A program made the position numbers and the translations under genes. Positions 51,001-63,319 of a DNA stretch of 64,000 nucleotides are shown piece after piece. The notes under the pieces are model-generated. The model had not been told where the DNA came from and did not search any database. It worked only from the letters and a program-made list of their open reading frames with translations. Numbering within the stretch: the first letter of the stretch is position 1; each line of letters starts with the position of its first letter. This DNA is from Lethocerus indicus (Eukaryota; Arthropoda; Insecta; Hemiptera; Belostomatidae): the NCBI GenBank assembly GCA_019843655.1, contig JACDQD010000004.1:30205872-30269871 (forward strand), written 5' to 3'.

Positions 51001-54000
51001 ACGCCGATAGCACAACGAACCGCATTAATAAAATATTCCGCGGCTGCAACAAAGGAATTGATTGGTGCCAATTTGTATACACAACCTAAATTAAAGAGAA
51101 TAGAATTTAAAAAATGTAACGCTTTATTTTAAGAAACGCAATTAATAATAGGCGCTAATTAATAATGCGCTAACAGGTGCAAGAATTTTTTATTCGACTG
51201 ACGTCCCCTCTGTCGCTGGAAGTCACTCAGACGGGGCAATTTAGAACCGGGCCAACGCGACGAAGAAACAGCGAATTTCACTCACATTTTTATTTCTGAG
51301 GACTCCACGATTAATGCCCCGTGGCGAAGTTCAGTCTTCCATCTCAAACAGCTTTTGATCCGCGAACGTCCAAATTTCATTCGGATGAAGTATAAAGGGG
51401 TAAAATAAAACTCTTTGTTCGCCAGAAAGCCGGTGTTGTCGAACGAGAAAATATAAGACTAATATAAATAAGCGACGAGGGGATCAAATTAAGAACAGTT
51501 AGGAAGTTTAAGGCGATCGTGGCAGGATGCAAATATGCGGTAAAATTAACACTGTTAACGTGCCTCTCAATTTTAAATATAACTCATAAATGTTTACGTC
51601 GTATTAATACATACTTGTCCCCCACGTACTCTTTTATGACAGCTTTAAATAAAGAATATCTTCGAATTAAAATTTCGATGAAATTTAGAAAAGTAATGCC
51701 ACGGTTAAATAGGGTAAATAGGAGGGGCGGTGACTACATTTTATAGAGGGCCCAACTACGACCTCAGAGGAAATAATGCCGGGCCTCGGATAACAATTGA
51801 TTGGGTATAGCCGGTTATTGTACGGGGTCCCCCTGCCTAATATATCAGCCGGCAATCAAAAGAGCCCAAGCCGACTGTTTGACAAGGGGCCTATCTCCCG
51901 GGCCGTGACTATGATTCAATTAGTGAAGATAATGCCGCCCGGTTAGGTTAGGCCCCATTACTTAGGGGCTCTAATAACACCAGGACCCGTTATCCAACCC
52001 GAGGGGCCTCAATTTGCCCTTCTCTCTCCCTCTCTCCCAGGGCTGTTACACCCGCCCAACGCCTTCGGTCAGCCCAACCCGTTTGGCCACGCTCTACACC
52101 TGTTGTTGTTTCTCTCATTTCCATCCCAGGCCCAATAATCGCCCCGACCGCTTAGACTCGGTGCGCATTACACTACATTAAAATACCCGCACAATGAAAA
52201 CGTGCGAATCGTACCGACGTCTCACACACACAGACTGAAAACGAATATACGCCTTATTACACTGCCGAGATATCTGAAACCGGAAAAGAGCACATAATGA
52301 ATAGGTGTCTCGAACCCGAGCCGCATTCGTTGGCCGGTCGGGAACCGTTAGACGTAAGCCGGCCATAAGGTATTATCCTTGCTGGGTGATCTACTGTCCA
52401 AGTATTAATTTTTGGGTCGGCCTCCCATATTTCTATAAAGCCGATCTCGTTTCTTAATTAAAAAACGAGGGTCTCTAGTAACTGACTGTGTGATGCCGTC
52501 TGGCAGCAGGCCCGTCGATTACCGCCTTTAGTACATTAATTTAACGAGCGGTCGACGGGTGAATTACGAGGCGGTAAAAATCGGGTAGCCGATAGAAAAC
52601 TAGGAAAGAGGTAGATTGCGGAAGGGGTAGCGGCCCGAATAAGACAATAGGGGGCTAATGACCGAGGGATGGATGTTTTGTGTATCGGGATTGAAAATGC
52701 TCATCACCGGGGCCACGTTTTGTTTCCCGGGGTCCCGACAGATGAGTCGGCGTCCCACCGCGCCCGTGTATTATTAATCACTCGACCGGCCGATCCTTCA
52801 AAGATGGATTGTTTGGTTTTGGAGCGCGGGCTCCATTTACGCCCCGATCTAAGGCGGGTCGTTAATTTTTTTTCCTTCCGCCGGACACCTTTCCCGAAGC
52901 CGTTCTCGGCTGCCTAATTATCCTCGCGGCCGGATACTGCGGGGGAGTAGAAAAGGAAAAAAGAACGAGGAGGCCTCCTTCACCCATCTCAGATACAGCG
53001 TCGTTTCATTAGTTTGGCCCCGGTTTTCATTGAAACTAGAAATAAGATTTGAGATTTGAGTGAAACAGCTGTATACTATCCGGGAAAGCGTGAAGTTGGA
53101 AGAACGTGATATGGGAGAGCGGCCGGCGGGACGGGCTCGGAGCGTTTCGGGTTACTGGATATTTTAAACGGTCGGGTTTGGGTGGTTTGCCGAGTAGCAA
53201 GTTGTGTTAAAGAGGAGCGGGGGGCTAATGACAGGTGGCGGCGACAGATAATGAGAGGCCGGGGTGAGCACCCCGAGCACCCGAGCCCACCTCTTAATCA
53301 CAACTACCGCACCCGCACACTAACACTCATCCTCCCACCGCAACAATATTTTAGAGTATTACTCTCCATTAATACGCCGATTCTCCGATTTGGATACATT
53401 TATTCGAACGTATACTATCAATGATTCCCATCCGTTGTATTTACCAGAAGTAAAACCGCCGATTTTAAGTGAATCGATTACGACATTGCATCCTGCAGTC
53501 TGTTCGATCTCAGCTAGTTTTACTGGGCGGTGTAAAAAAATTGTGAACTTTTTTCCGAGCAATTCATTACGGTACGTTGAAGAAAACCATAAAATCCAAA
53601 TTTGACGGGGGTGTCTTAATTCCTGGCGACTCCTTAGTGTGATTCTAAATCAGACCTCCGACGTGAAAGGAAACGGGGGGACTAACGTCTCGTTCGATTC
53701 GGGAGGGACGTTTCGAATCGATTATTGGTCGTGAGGAGTGGCGCGGACCGGAATGGGGGATGACTCGCCCATTTTTGTCCGGGGGCGTTCGACAAAAGAG
53801 ACGGAGAGAGCGGCGGACGGTGGAATTGTTGGGCCGCAACAACGCCTACCGGAGATCTCACGGTTTTCCGCCACCCGAAGAGAGAATCACTGTACACTCT
53901 AATAAATCAATCGACATTCGATCGAGTCATTTAATTTATAATGAAATTGTTGGTGTTTACATCGAACAGTCATCGGCAATCTTCATTACTCCACTATGAG

Positions 54001-55388
54001 AGTTATGCACTCATTGTTTATCCAATATGCCAAGTGAGTGGAAATAGCAAACAATAATAGCGAATTTATTAAACTTCCTATCGGTCGAGAAATTAATTTA
54101 CAGTGTTAATTCGCCCCAATTTTCCGTCCGGAACCGGGAAGGACGCTACACCCGCGACAGGACGGACCAATTAAGTATGGCAACGTTCGGGGAAGTGGTT
54201 CGGAAATGGAAACGTTTCCTTCTTTTTTCCAGTCGCAATTAATCAGGACGACATAAAGACCTGTTATTAGGCTGTCACATAGCTAGCCTACCGTGGCCGC
54301 CGGGGCTCTCACTACCGTCATTTTTGGAGCCAGAAATTAAGCCGTTAAATTAAGAAGTTAAATCGGTTAATTGAGATTTCATAAACGTCTTTCTGCCTGC
54401 AACGAAATTTGTACATTTTTTTTTTATTAAAGCGTAGGGAAGAAGATTATTTTTTCAAATAACCGTGCAAGATAAATTGACTTTAAGATAATTTTCATTA
54501 ATCGCTATATTTATAAATCTGCTCTAAGGCAAAGTTGTCGCATTACAGCCTCCAAAAAAAGCCTTCATAAAATTCATCCGACACCGGTCCCTAAAATAAT
54601 ATCGCTCTTTCAATTTACAAACGTAACTAAGGTGCTGACGCATACGGTCAGTTAAACTGGAGGTCCATCTAGACACCAAATAGGACAAAGAAAGAATGAC
54701 AAAATCCATCCATTAAATTCAATAATGATTTTATTTACCCGACTTTACAAAACGTCGGTATAAAATTAACTTTTCATTTTATTATCAATATCGATTATTT
54801 AATGCGAAGGGAAAGTTACTTCGAGTTAACGGCGGTTGCCGGGGACCGCGTCCAATTATACGGAGCGTGCGTGTCGGTACAGAGGGGGCGGGGGCGGGGG
54901 CGATATGCAAGTAATTAGACACGAGGATCATATTTGTTATTAGAGTACATCTGCCCAATCCAATTAAGGTGGACGCTGGCCGGTGGTACAGCTCCACTGT
55001 TAGCCCAACCCAGCTTCTAAACCATATTGCAACTGCATCGAACATCTCTGGTATAACCCATGCGATGTTTATCAAATATAGACAGGTACATCATTCCCGG
55101 GAGATGAATCGTATCTTTGAAAGCACCATTACCGGAATTTAATGATAGCAGTCGGTGATTTTTATGCGCGCCGGCATTTATTTGCCGGGATAAACATTTT
55201 TCTAACCGTTTAGACCGGAGGCAATTTTCAAAAGTAATTGAAGTCTTTAATCAGTCGCGTAGAAAGGATTAAAGGCTAATGAATGATAGCGTTTAATGAT
55301 TCCCAACCCGGAGGGGTATAATTGCAATGACCGGCGCTCCTCCCCAAGAAAGCGTTAATTAAAATTGTCCGTTTCTATTTGTGCAGCC
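48072..55388. other. gene-free DNA, candidate regulatory landscape
   Basis: No gene is recognised in 7.3 kb. A 182-codon minus-strand frame (50467-51015) overlaps a 126-codon plus-strand frame (50219-50599), and neither has a known motif. A G-rich run at 54883-54900 could form a quadruplex. TAATTA-type cores are frequent. Confidence 0.5.
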
Positions 55389-55439
55389 GAGGAGGAGGAG
55401 GAGCAGGGGCAGGAGGAGGTGGATGAAGAGGAGGAGGAG
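55389..55439. repeat. imperfect GAG/GGA repeat
   Basis: Interrupted GGA triplets on the plus strand. Confidence 0.9.
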
Positions 55440-55628
55440 TGGACCACCCTAGCGACGGCCCACACCGATCGTCGCACAACAATAATAACAATATCTGTCG
55501 CTAATTACTAGTCAACGACCTCAACTTCATTCATACAACGCGCCACCTCTCGTCCCGAACTCCAATCTTAGTCCTGAAGCTGTTTCATTACTGACGTCCA
55601 AAACAATAATCTGTTCTGACATCTGCAG

Positions 55629-55667
55629 AAAGAGAGAGAGAGAGTAAGAGAGAGGGAAGGAGAGAGA
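55629..55667. repeat. interrupted (GA)n tract
   Basis: GA runs are broken by TAAG and GGAAGG. Confidence 0.9.
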
Positions 55668-57940
55668 TTAGTTTAATTGAAACTATCGTAGTCATTATAC
55701 TGGTCAAATTTTCTTCCTTCGTACATTTTTTATAAAACTAGGTATGTGAGCGTTTGAGGACTAATATACGCATTAAAATAACGACTTTTCATTTACTTTT
55801 AAAACGCGACTTTTATTCATATATCTCCGCCTAATTAATTTATAGGCGCACCATTTAAAAGAGAGATGTTTCCGACGATTCGGGGTAGTAAAATTTACGG
55901 CCAATAGAACTTTAAAAAAAACGTTCGGGGCGGAAAGGAGCTGAAATAAATAAAAAGGGAGCAAGTCGGAGGATTAGTGTCGGTCATACCGGGTGACGTC
56001 GCGACGTCTTTATGATGTTTATGATGTTCAGGGGAGGGGGGAGGCGGCATAACTCAGGCGCTGTGTTTACTTTCCTGGGGGTGGGGGAGGGGCGAATGCT
56101 CTTAATTTGATTGTTTTATTTGACTCGGGAGTCTCGTAAATCGGCGGGCCGACCCCTTCCTCTTTACCCGCGACGAAACCCCTTCGACTGCGAGCTTTAA
56201 CAGTTTTTACGGCTCGCGATAAATCCGGGCCCTCGGGCCCCTCCACGGATTAATCGGCCCCTTGTAAAACTCAGACCCGCCCGTGAAATATTTAAGGAAA
56301 ATGAGTCACTAAATCTGTCCCACCGTTATTTCTCTCGTGGTTTATGGACATCGACGACTCCGTTCCGCCCCGCTCAATTGTCTATTTCTGGAACGCCGTT
56401 CCTATTCTTACCGACTTGTAACGGAGGAAATATGCGGTAAGAAATGTCCGCGCCCCGCCCGCAACTAAAACGGTAACTAAACCCGTAAGTATTTGCATTC
56501 CATTTTTCGATCTATTCCTTAAATTAATGAATAATCGAAACCCGTTATGTGGTTGTCCGACTAGAGCCAAAATTTATCGTATTAATTTTGTTTATTGTTC
56601 TGAGAAATATGACTCATCATCTCGTTTATGTAAGGAACACATTCCTACAGTACTAATAGAATTCTTGCCCGTATTTAACATTCTCGACACGCTTTATCCG
56701 TCTGTCATTGGGTGTCTGTTTTTTCATGAAAACAATGGTCGGGCCGCCAGACGCGAGGAATGAATGTAGATGTTAAGTCGGACACGTCTCCAGGCATAAA
56801 TCGGAGATGAAACCGAATTAACATATTGTCGGACCGTTGTCGAGCCTGAAAATAAACAAACGTGCTCGCTCGGCTTATAGGCTGAGGGCGTCGAGCAGCC
56901 ACTGCGACGGCGCTGTACAATAACCGAGCCGTATTTATATTCATTGTCCCCGGTCGTGGACTTATGGGCCTACTATTTGCCGGAGTGACCTCCCGCCTGG
57001 GGAATAGCCCCGAAGTCACCCCTGTGACTTTAGCAGGAAGAGCCTTTACATTAAGGGAGAGGAAGACATATGCCGCCACATGTCTTCCCCTCGCTGTTTG
57101 TTCTCCGCTCTAATTCATCCCCCCTTAGCTTATCCCCTTCACTAACCCGCGAGTCGTCCTCCTTTGATTTCCCCCTTATTTATTCTACCATTAAATCGAG
57201 CCGATGATAAAACGACGTTTACGTTTAAAGCGAATTCCGAGCGCGCCACTATAACAAGACTATGGAACAATTCTAGCTTGGGCCAAAACCTGTTAATTTA
57301 TTTAGGGTCTTCGTATTTATTCTAATACATTATGGCACGGGTGACCGCTATTCCCGTATGGCGGTGGTAACCGATACCACCATATTCTACTTGCAGAGCA
57401 AAAAATATAGGGAGATAAAAAAGAAAAAACTAGTTTTCGAACATCGATTCGCGACACGTGTTTGGCGATTGCCATTGTCCGGTAGTCCGAGTTGTAGATG
57501 GGAAGTTAGAGATGCGGGCCCCATTCGAGGGGCCCAAATTGCAGGCCTCGCCCCTGTAATGACGGGGTTGACACGCCGAGTGACCACTACGCTCCTGCTC
57601 CTTCTTCCGATATAATTCCATCCGCTCCGTTTTTTTTCTGCGCTTAGTTTTTTTCTACGATGAAGTAGTACGACGCCGACTTCAATTTTGAAACTTTCGA
57701 ATCAACATTCGCGAGCAGGTTTTTTTTAACCCCCGGATACCCCCTTAATTTCCGCGGTCTCCTCCAAGGACTGCGGGCTAACTCGGCCGTGTCACCTGCG
57801 AGCCATACGCTGGGACGCGTGTCAGTCACATCGGGCCCAAAAAACCGATATCACCGGTCACAGCGGTCACCCAGCTATTAACGCTCCGATACATCGGTTT
57901 CAAGGTATCCGAGAAGTCTGACCGAAATTAAGCGGTCGAC
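55668..57940. other. gene-free DNA with a 14-bp CRE-like palindrome
   Basis: GACGTCGCGACGTC at 55995-56008 is a perfect palindrome preceded by T, giving a TGACGTC CRE-like half. Two tandem TTTATGATG copies follow at 56009-56026. A G-rich patch is at 56076-56093. An octamer ATTTGCAT is at 56491-56498. No gene is recognised. Confidence 0.5.
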
Positions 57941-58051
57941 TAAAATATATTTTATCGAATCATCGAATTTATAGGTTCATAGTTACCCGGTTTATAGGTA
58001 TAAACCTATATATAGGTTTATAGTTTTATAGGTCATCGAATAAAATATATT
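57941..58051. repeat. nested palindrome cluster with ATAGGT iterations
   Basis: A perfect 24-bp palindrome at 57999-58022 has half-site TATAAACCTATA. It overlaps a second inverted repeat at 57989-58006, GGTTTATA-GG-TATAAACC. The block is bracketed by inverted 12-mers AATATATTTTAT (57944-57955) and ATAAAATATATT (58040-58051). The left 12-mer lies within its own 14-bp palindrome, TAAAATATATTTTA (57941-57954). Confidence 0.85.
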
Positions 58052-61000
58052 GATAAAAACTCCCGGTAATAATGTATATTTCCGTAATTATGTTTTCATA
58101 AATCGGCATCAGGGAACACATCTTACAGTTGTTCCGCATTTTAGTTTCTAGCCGCTCGAGAGGAGACAACTCCCCTATAAGAACTCATCTCTATCTTCAT
58201 TTGGACTGCACAGACCGGTCCGTCTCTATTAACTCTCGGGCTTAAACAAAAGAGTCCGGCCCGAGAGGGAATAATCCGTTTTACGAGAGGGCGCAATAAA
58301 CAAGCTCAATGAATCGGCGAACTTCCGGTAGATTAGGTAAAACTCCAATATAGGCCGGGAGCGGAACTAATAGTGAGTAACGGGTGGCAATAAACATTTC
58401 TATTTGTTGAAGCCGGGGGCGGATAATCCGCTCCGAGGGGCCACCGCTAAACGACTTTTTATCAATTTAACACCCACCGCCCCCACGATTTATTGCCCCT
58501 CTCTCTCTCTCTCTCTCTCACGCCCAGCACAATAACACACCCGATGACCGACCGACAATACACACCAAACTCATCTCTACCAGACACCCCGTTATGCACA
58601 ACAAAGCCAATCCTCCACAATCACTCCTTCCTTCTTCACTCACCGATCATCCGACGTTTGTCAGCTTCATCAAATCAAATTATGAAATCCTGCAGAAACT
58701 TCCTGCATTTCTTCGAGGCGGATTACAGACTTCTTGCGGTACAATGCATGCATCATATTGAGTTACGTTTGGATAAGAAATTGGCGCTCTGTATTATTTT
58801 AATATCGCCGCGTGATACGCGCGTTTCCCGCTCACTATCGGTAACAGTCGGCGTCGCTGTACAAATCTGCATTTCATCGTGTCAATTTAAAGGGTATTAC
58901 CCGATTTAATGCGCGGTAAAATTAATGCGGGCCTTCGAGATCCGACATTAGCTTAATATTACTGTTCTTCATGCTCGGGCGGTATGATCCGTTAATGTTT
59001 CAGAAAGAGCCACCCCCTTACATGTTGAGACGGGCGTAATCCTCGGTGTAATAAACAACGGGGCCGTAGTCGATACTCTCGGCTACGTGCCGCTCTCTCC
59101 CGGCCTGTTATTTGCCATACAGATTATACAACCTTAAATGGATAGTTTGTTGGAAATAAATCACGGAGCCGCTATTTCAGTGGCACTGCCATTACTACTC
59201 CCTTACACTGCAAATAAAGAAAGAATTGTTTCGGCTTTGTTTGTTTGGAATACAGTTAACGGACTGAGCGATCAAATTTTATTACAGATTGAAAACTTTA
59301 AAATGCTCCGAAATGAACGCTAATTACGTATAATTCCTAATACGTGACTGTACTTCCACTAGGATACAATTCTGTAATGGAGCGACAGGAGAAACAACAG
59401 AGGGGAGGAATATTTATCTCGGTGAAACGGGAGCACTCGTTTCACATGTCGGAGGAATCCCAGAAGGAAAGAGATCCTTCACAGTCAAAGTTAATGTTAC
59501 GGATGAGGTGGGAGGTATCCCATTAAAAAAGAAAAAAGAGGGCGCCCCTCACCACGAGTCTAATATAATACTCGTCTTATTTCGGACCGGGTTTTCAGAA
59601 TTTTTGTATTAGGGCCCCGCGTTTCGCCCAAATTACGAGTCTAAAACTGGAAAAGGGAGGAAGACATTTTTTTGCGTCCCCGCGCTTTAATAAAGGGGAG
59701 AACCAGTGCGCATTTTCTCAGAGGCCGAGAAAATTAGAAGCAATTAATGTTGAGGGCGGGAAGCGGGGAAGGGGTGAAGAAGAGGGGGCTGTCATTAACC
59801 GTGTAGCGGCCGAAGGGCACCAGGGCCTTGGTGGAAGGGTCGACCACAATACGGAGTCAAAATTCATTTCGCCCGTCCATACCTCGAAAACCTTGTACAT
59901 AATAATAAACATTATAAACCCAGGTATTCTATTCGCTTCGTGGTTACAGAATCTCGGTAGCGATATTTTTTTCTTTAATTCATCTGAAATATTTGTCACA
60001 GTGAAGGCAGTTGTGGAATTTTCTAATCCCTACAATTTTCCATATTAAAACCGACATGGACAAACGGTATAGAACTATGCGGTTCCACCGAGACATCCAA
60101 CATCGCCCGCATCCAGAGATTCTAATCGAAAGTTCTTCGAACTATCTTTAAGTTCCATTCCCGCCTTACTCCTCATCCTAATTTGCTCGTTCAGTCACCC
60201 TCCTCTATTTTACCCATCCATTATCCCCGCCGCGACGACTTAAATCAGTGTCAAAAAGTACCATCATTGGGTGGTTCTTTATCGAGACAAACACGTGCAA
60301 AGTATGCACGTATCGATTGTACTTTATGTACAAAAATAAAAAAAAAACAAAATTACCGAAGAGTTCAAGTAAAACTGCAGACTACATCGGCGACTGAGCT
60401 CGAAAAACCAGTAGTTATTTATTCAATATAAAGCGCTATTTGGAAAGGGCGCATTCCTCAACTGGGGATAATTATCACCGTTTAATAGTGAATAGAGCGG
60501 GCCTGAGTGAATGACGAGCTGGGCGGAGAGGGTGTCACATAGATCAGCGAGTAAAAATAACAGAGGGTATTCGGTCTATAGACCGTATCGTCAACTAGTA
60601 GCCCATTAAAATAAGAAACGCGGACGCGGTGTAAATTTACCGGGGTGCGGGTGGCCGACCCCGGCTCATCACTAACATCTGTCTGGGGCATAACTCATTC
60701 CACTGTCTGCACCCCCCCGCCGCCCCCAAACCCCCAACCGCTTGGGGACCAGCTCACTAACTTCACTCCCGTAGCGACTGGTAGCCCTCTCCAACCATAT
60801 CCGGAACGCTCCACCACATTACCTTGGAACTGGCAGAAAACTGTTATAATACAGGCGATACGTTAAATTCAGGCCAACTCTATATATAAATAAGTACGCG
60901 TCACACACGGAATCTGTCGCTATTTGTAACATGTCACTCTTCGAATTTAATCTGCCAATATATCAGGCGGTCCTATCGGTGAACTACCATTAGGTACGGC

Positions 61001-63151
61001 GAGAAATCTAAATCTGAGAGAAGCTCGCGGCGCGTTCCACACATCGGAATAACTATTTCTAGAATTCCCGCTTATTTAATGCCCAGTATATACGGTTGAT
61101 CTAAATCGTAAAATGAAGCTTACTAGCCGAGAAATCTGCAACGAGTTGTATTTCCCAGAGGGAATAGGCCGGTTGATATTAATGTCGCGGTTTATTAACT
61201 TGGAGATTTAGAGGGGTTTCTCGCGGAGATTTGGCGCACTATAAAAGAGGTATAAATAAATTGGACTGAGAAACAGTCCATAATTCTGATTTGGTTTACG
61301 ATTTACTATTAAGAGTTGACTGGAGGTGACTTCTACAAGTTGGAAGGGACCGCCGCGTTAACAACCTGGACCCGAGTCAACTTTGCATTTCGCTCGGCCC
61401 CATTTATCAGATCCGTTTCTAATGCCTTTAGCACCTGATTAGTATTGATGTTGACGATTCTAAAAATTCAGAATGGACAAACGACCGATTGATCAGTTGG
61501 ATGAGGCGCGATGTATAATAAAATTCGCGGGGCCCGAGGAGCCGGGAGCCTGCTTGGCAATTGCACCAGCGCCGGGGGAGAAAGGCAGGTCGCTAATGAG
61601 CCGATCACGCCACTTTTTATTCTCGGCCATTTTTCTCCTGTAAATTCGTCCTGTTCTGCACGTCATAACAGAGCGTTAAACAAAATAATATAAGCAACGT
61701 TTCTGCGGCGGAACCGAATGAGAAGTTAAATTCGGGCCGAAGACAAAGCCCCCTATTGTACGCTCCGGTGAAAAATTAACTAGTAGAACGAATAATTATG
61801 CGGCGAATCTCGAAAACAAATTCTAAATGCGTATTATTATTATTATAAATGACGACCGTGAATGTCGCAAACCGTTGTTCTATAACATCAATGGAATATA
61901 GGAACGCAGAGATATAATGTTTAACACGGTACACCGGTGATCCGTTATAAAGTGTTTTTAATTTATATTTATATCTATAAAAAAAGGTTTAACATCTTAA
62001 ACATTTCTGAACGTCGAGTTCAACGCAAATTGTGTACTGCATCTCTTTAAACACCTAAGGAAAAAATTACAGCGACGCATTTTAAATAAACGGGCGCTGG
62101 TTTATTAACATACAGGAGGCACCATCACTCAGCGTAACAACAATCAACATAACTGAATCGCTGTATCTTTTTTTGAAGTTGACTTATTACCGTCTAATTT
62201 CCTAGAAGTCTAGAGTGTAGGTTTCGAATTTCGCCTTGGGGCCAATTTACTTTGGTTGTGCGCAGTGCTAATCTTTTTTCCCGGCACGTCCGTGGCGCCT
62301 CTGGCAGATCTTCCGATGGGCGACCCCACCGCGCGAAAGGCATTTTTAATTGCGCCACGCGTCTTAATTACAATAATTTCGCTTTTAAAAATTGTCAAGT
62401 AATTAACCCGAAATAAGTGTGACCTCTGGCCCCGATCGGCGGGCCAACTTGGACAAAGAAGAAAACGAGACGGCGACAGTGGCGCCAAACTCTGCCTCCA
62501 CGAATACAGCCTTAAAGGTCACGCGCAACATTATGGCTACATAAAGAAGCGTTATCTATTTTAAATAAACTACAAATTTTTTAAGGCCGTACAACTGTCC
62601 GGTATTCTCCAGAAAGTTAATTCGCACAATGCCGGGATCGTTCCGAAAACTGCAACTTGTTTCTCATTCCGGTAGGGACCATAAAAATATGAATACAAGA
62701 TAATTAGCTATTATTTAAGATGCCTGTTAGGTGGACCTTTAAAGTTAGGCATATTGAAAAAGTACTAGGTAATAAATATAATAATATTTAGTTGTAACTT
62801 GTTGAGGCCAGCAAAGGGAGCAATACCTGTTCAACGGAAGCAATTATTTAAGATTTGGAACACTACAACCTGATTTTTTTTCAGTAGGGGACAGAACTTG
62901 AACCCCACTGCGTGGGAATCTGAAGTGTGAAACCCGGTTGGGCATGTGCGTGCGTGTGCGAGGGTCAGTTCACTTTGGTGGTAGCTGTAAATCGGCCGCT
63001 TTTGAGACAGCCGGGGACAGACCTGTCCCTGTTAGATGTGGGGGCGGGGGCGGGGTCATGGAGGGGGGGAGAGGCCCCTGACTGTTAGGCCCCGACTGAA
63101 GTTACCTGTCAAAACATGCCATGTCCCTTTCAGCAGTTCGACGCCCACAGG
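58052..63151. other. gene-free intergenic DNA
   Basis: A (CT)n run is at 58499-58519. A C-rich stretch is near 60711-60735. A G-rich quadruplex-like segment is at 63040-63069. A small CCCAC-TGC-GTGGG hairpin lies near 62905. Open frames are short and unrecognised. Confidence 0.5.
58499..58519. repeat. (CT)n microsatellite
   Basis: Ten uninterrupted CT units. Confidence 0.93.

Positions 63152-63181
<30 letters not shown>
63152..63181. repeat. (CA)n microsatellite
   Basis: Fifteen CA units, about 140 bp before the satellite begins. Confidence 0.95.
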
Positions 63182-63182
<1 letters not shown>

Positions 63183-63319
63183 GTGCCAGCGAGTCCATCA
63201 ATGTCTAATTTCAGTGACCACAGCCACCACCGCCGGCCACTTTAAGTTGGACTACAATTCCGTCCGCGCTAATTATTTCAGCGCTAAGACCTTAAAAATA
63301 ACTTCAATCTTTACAATCT

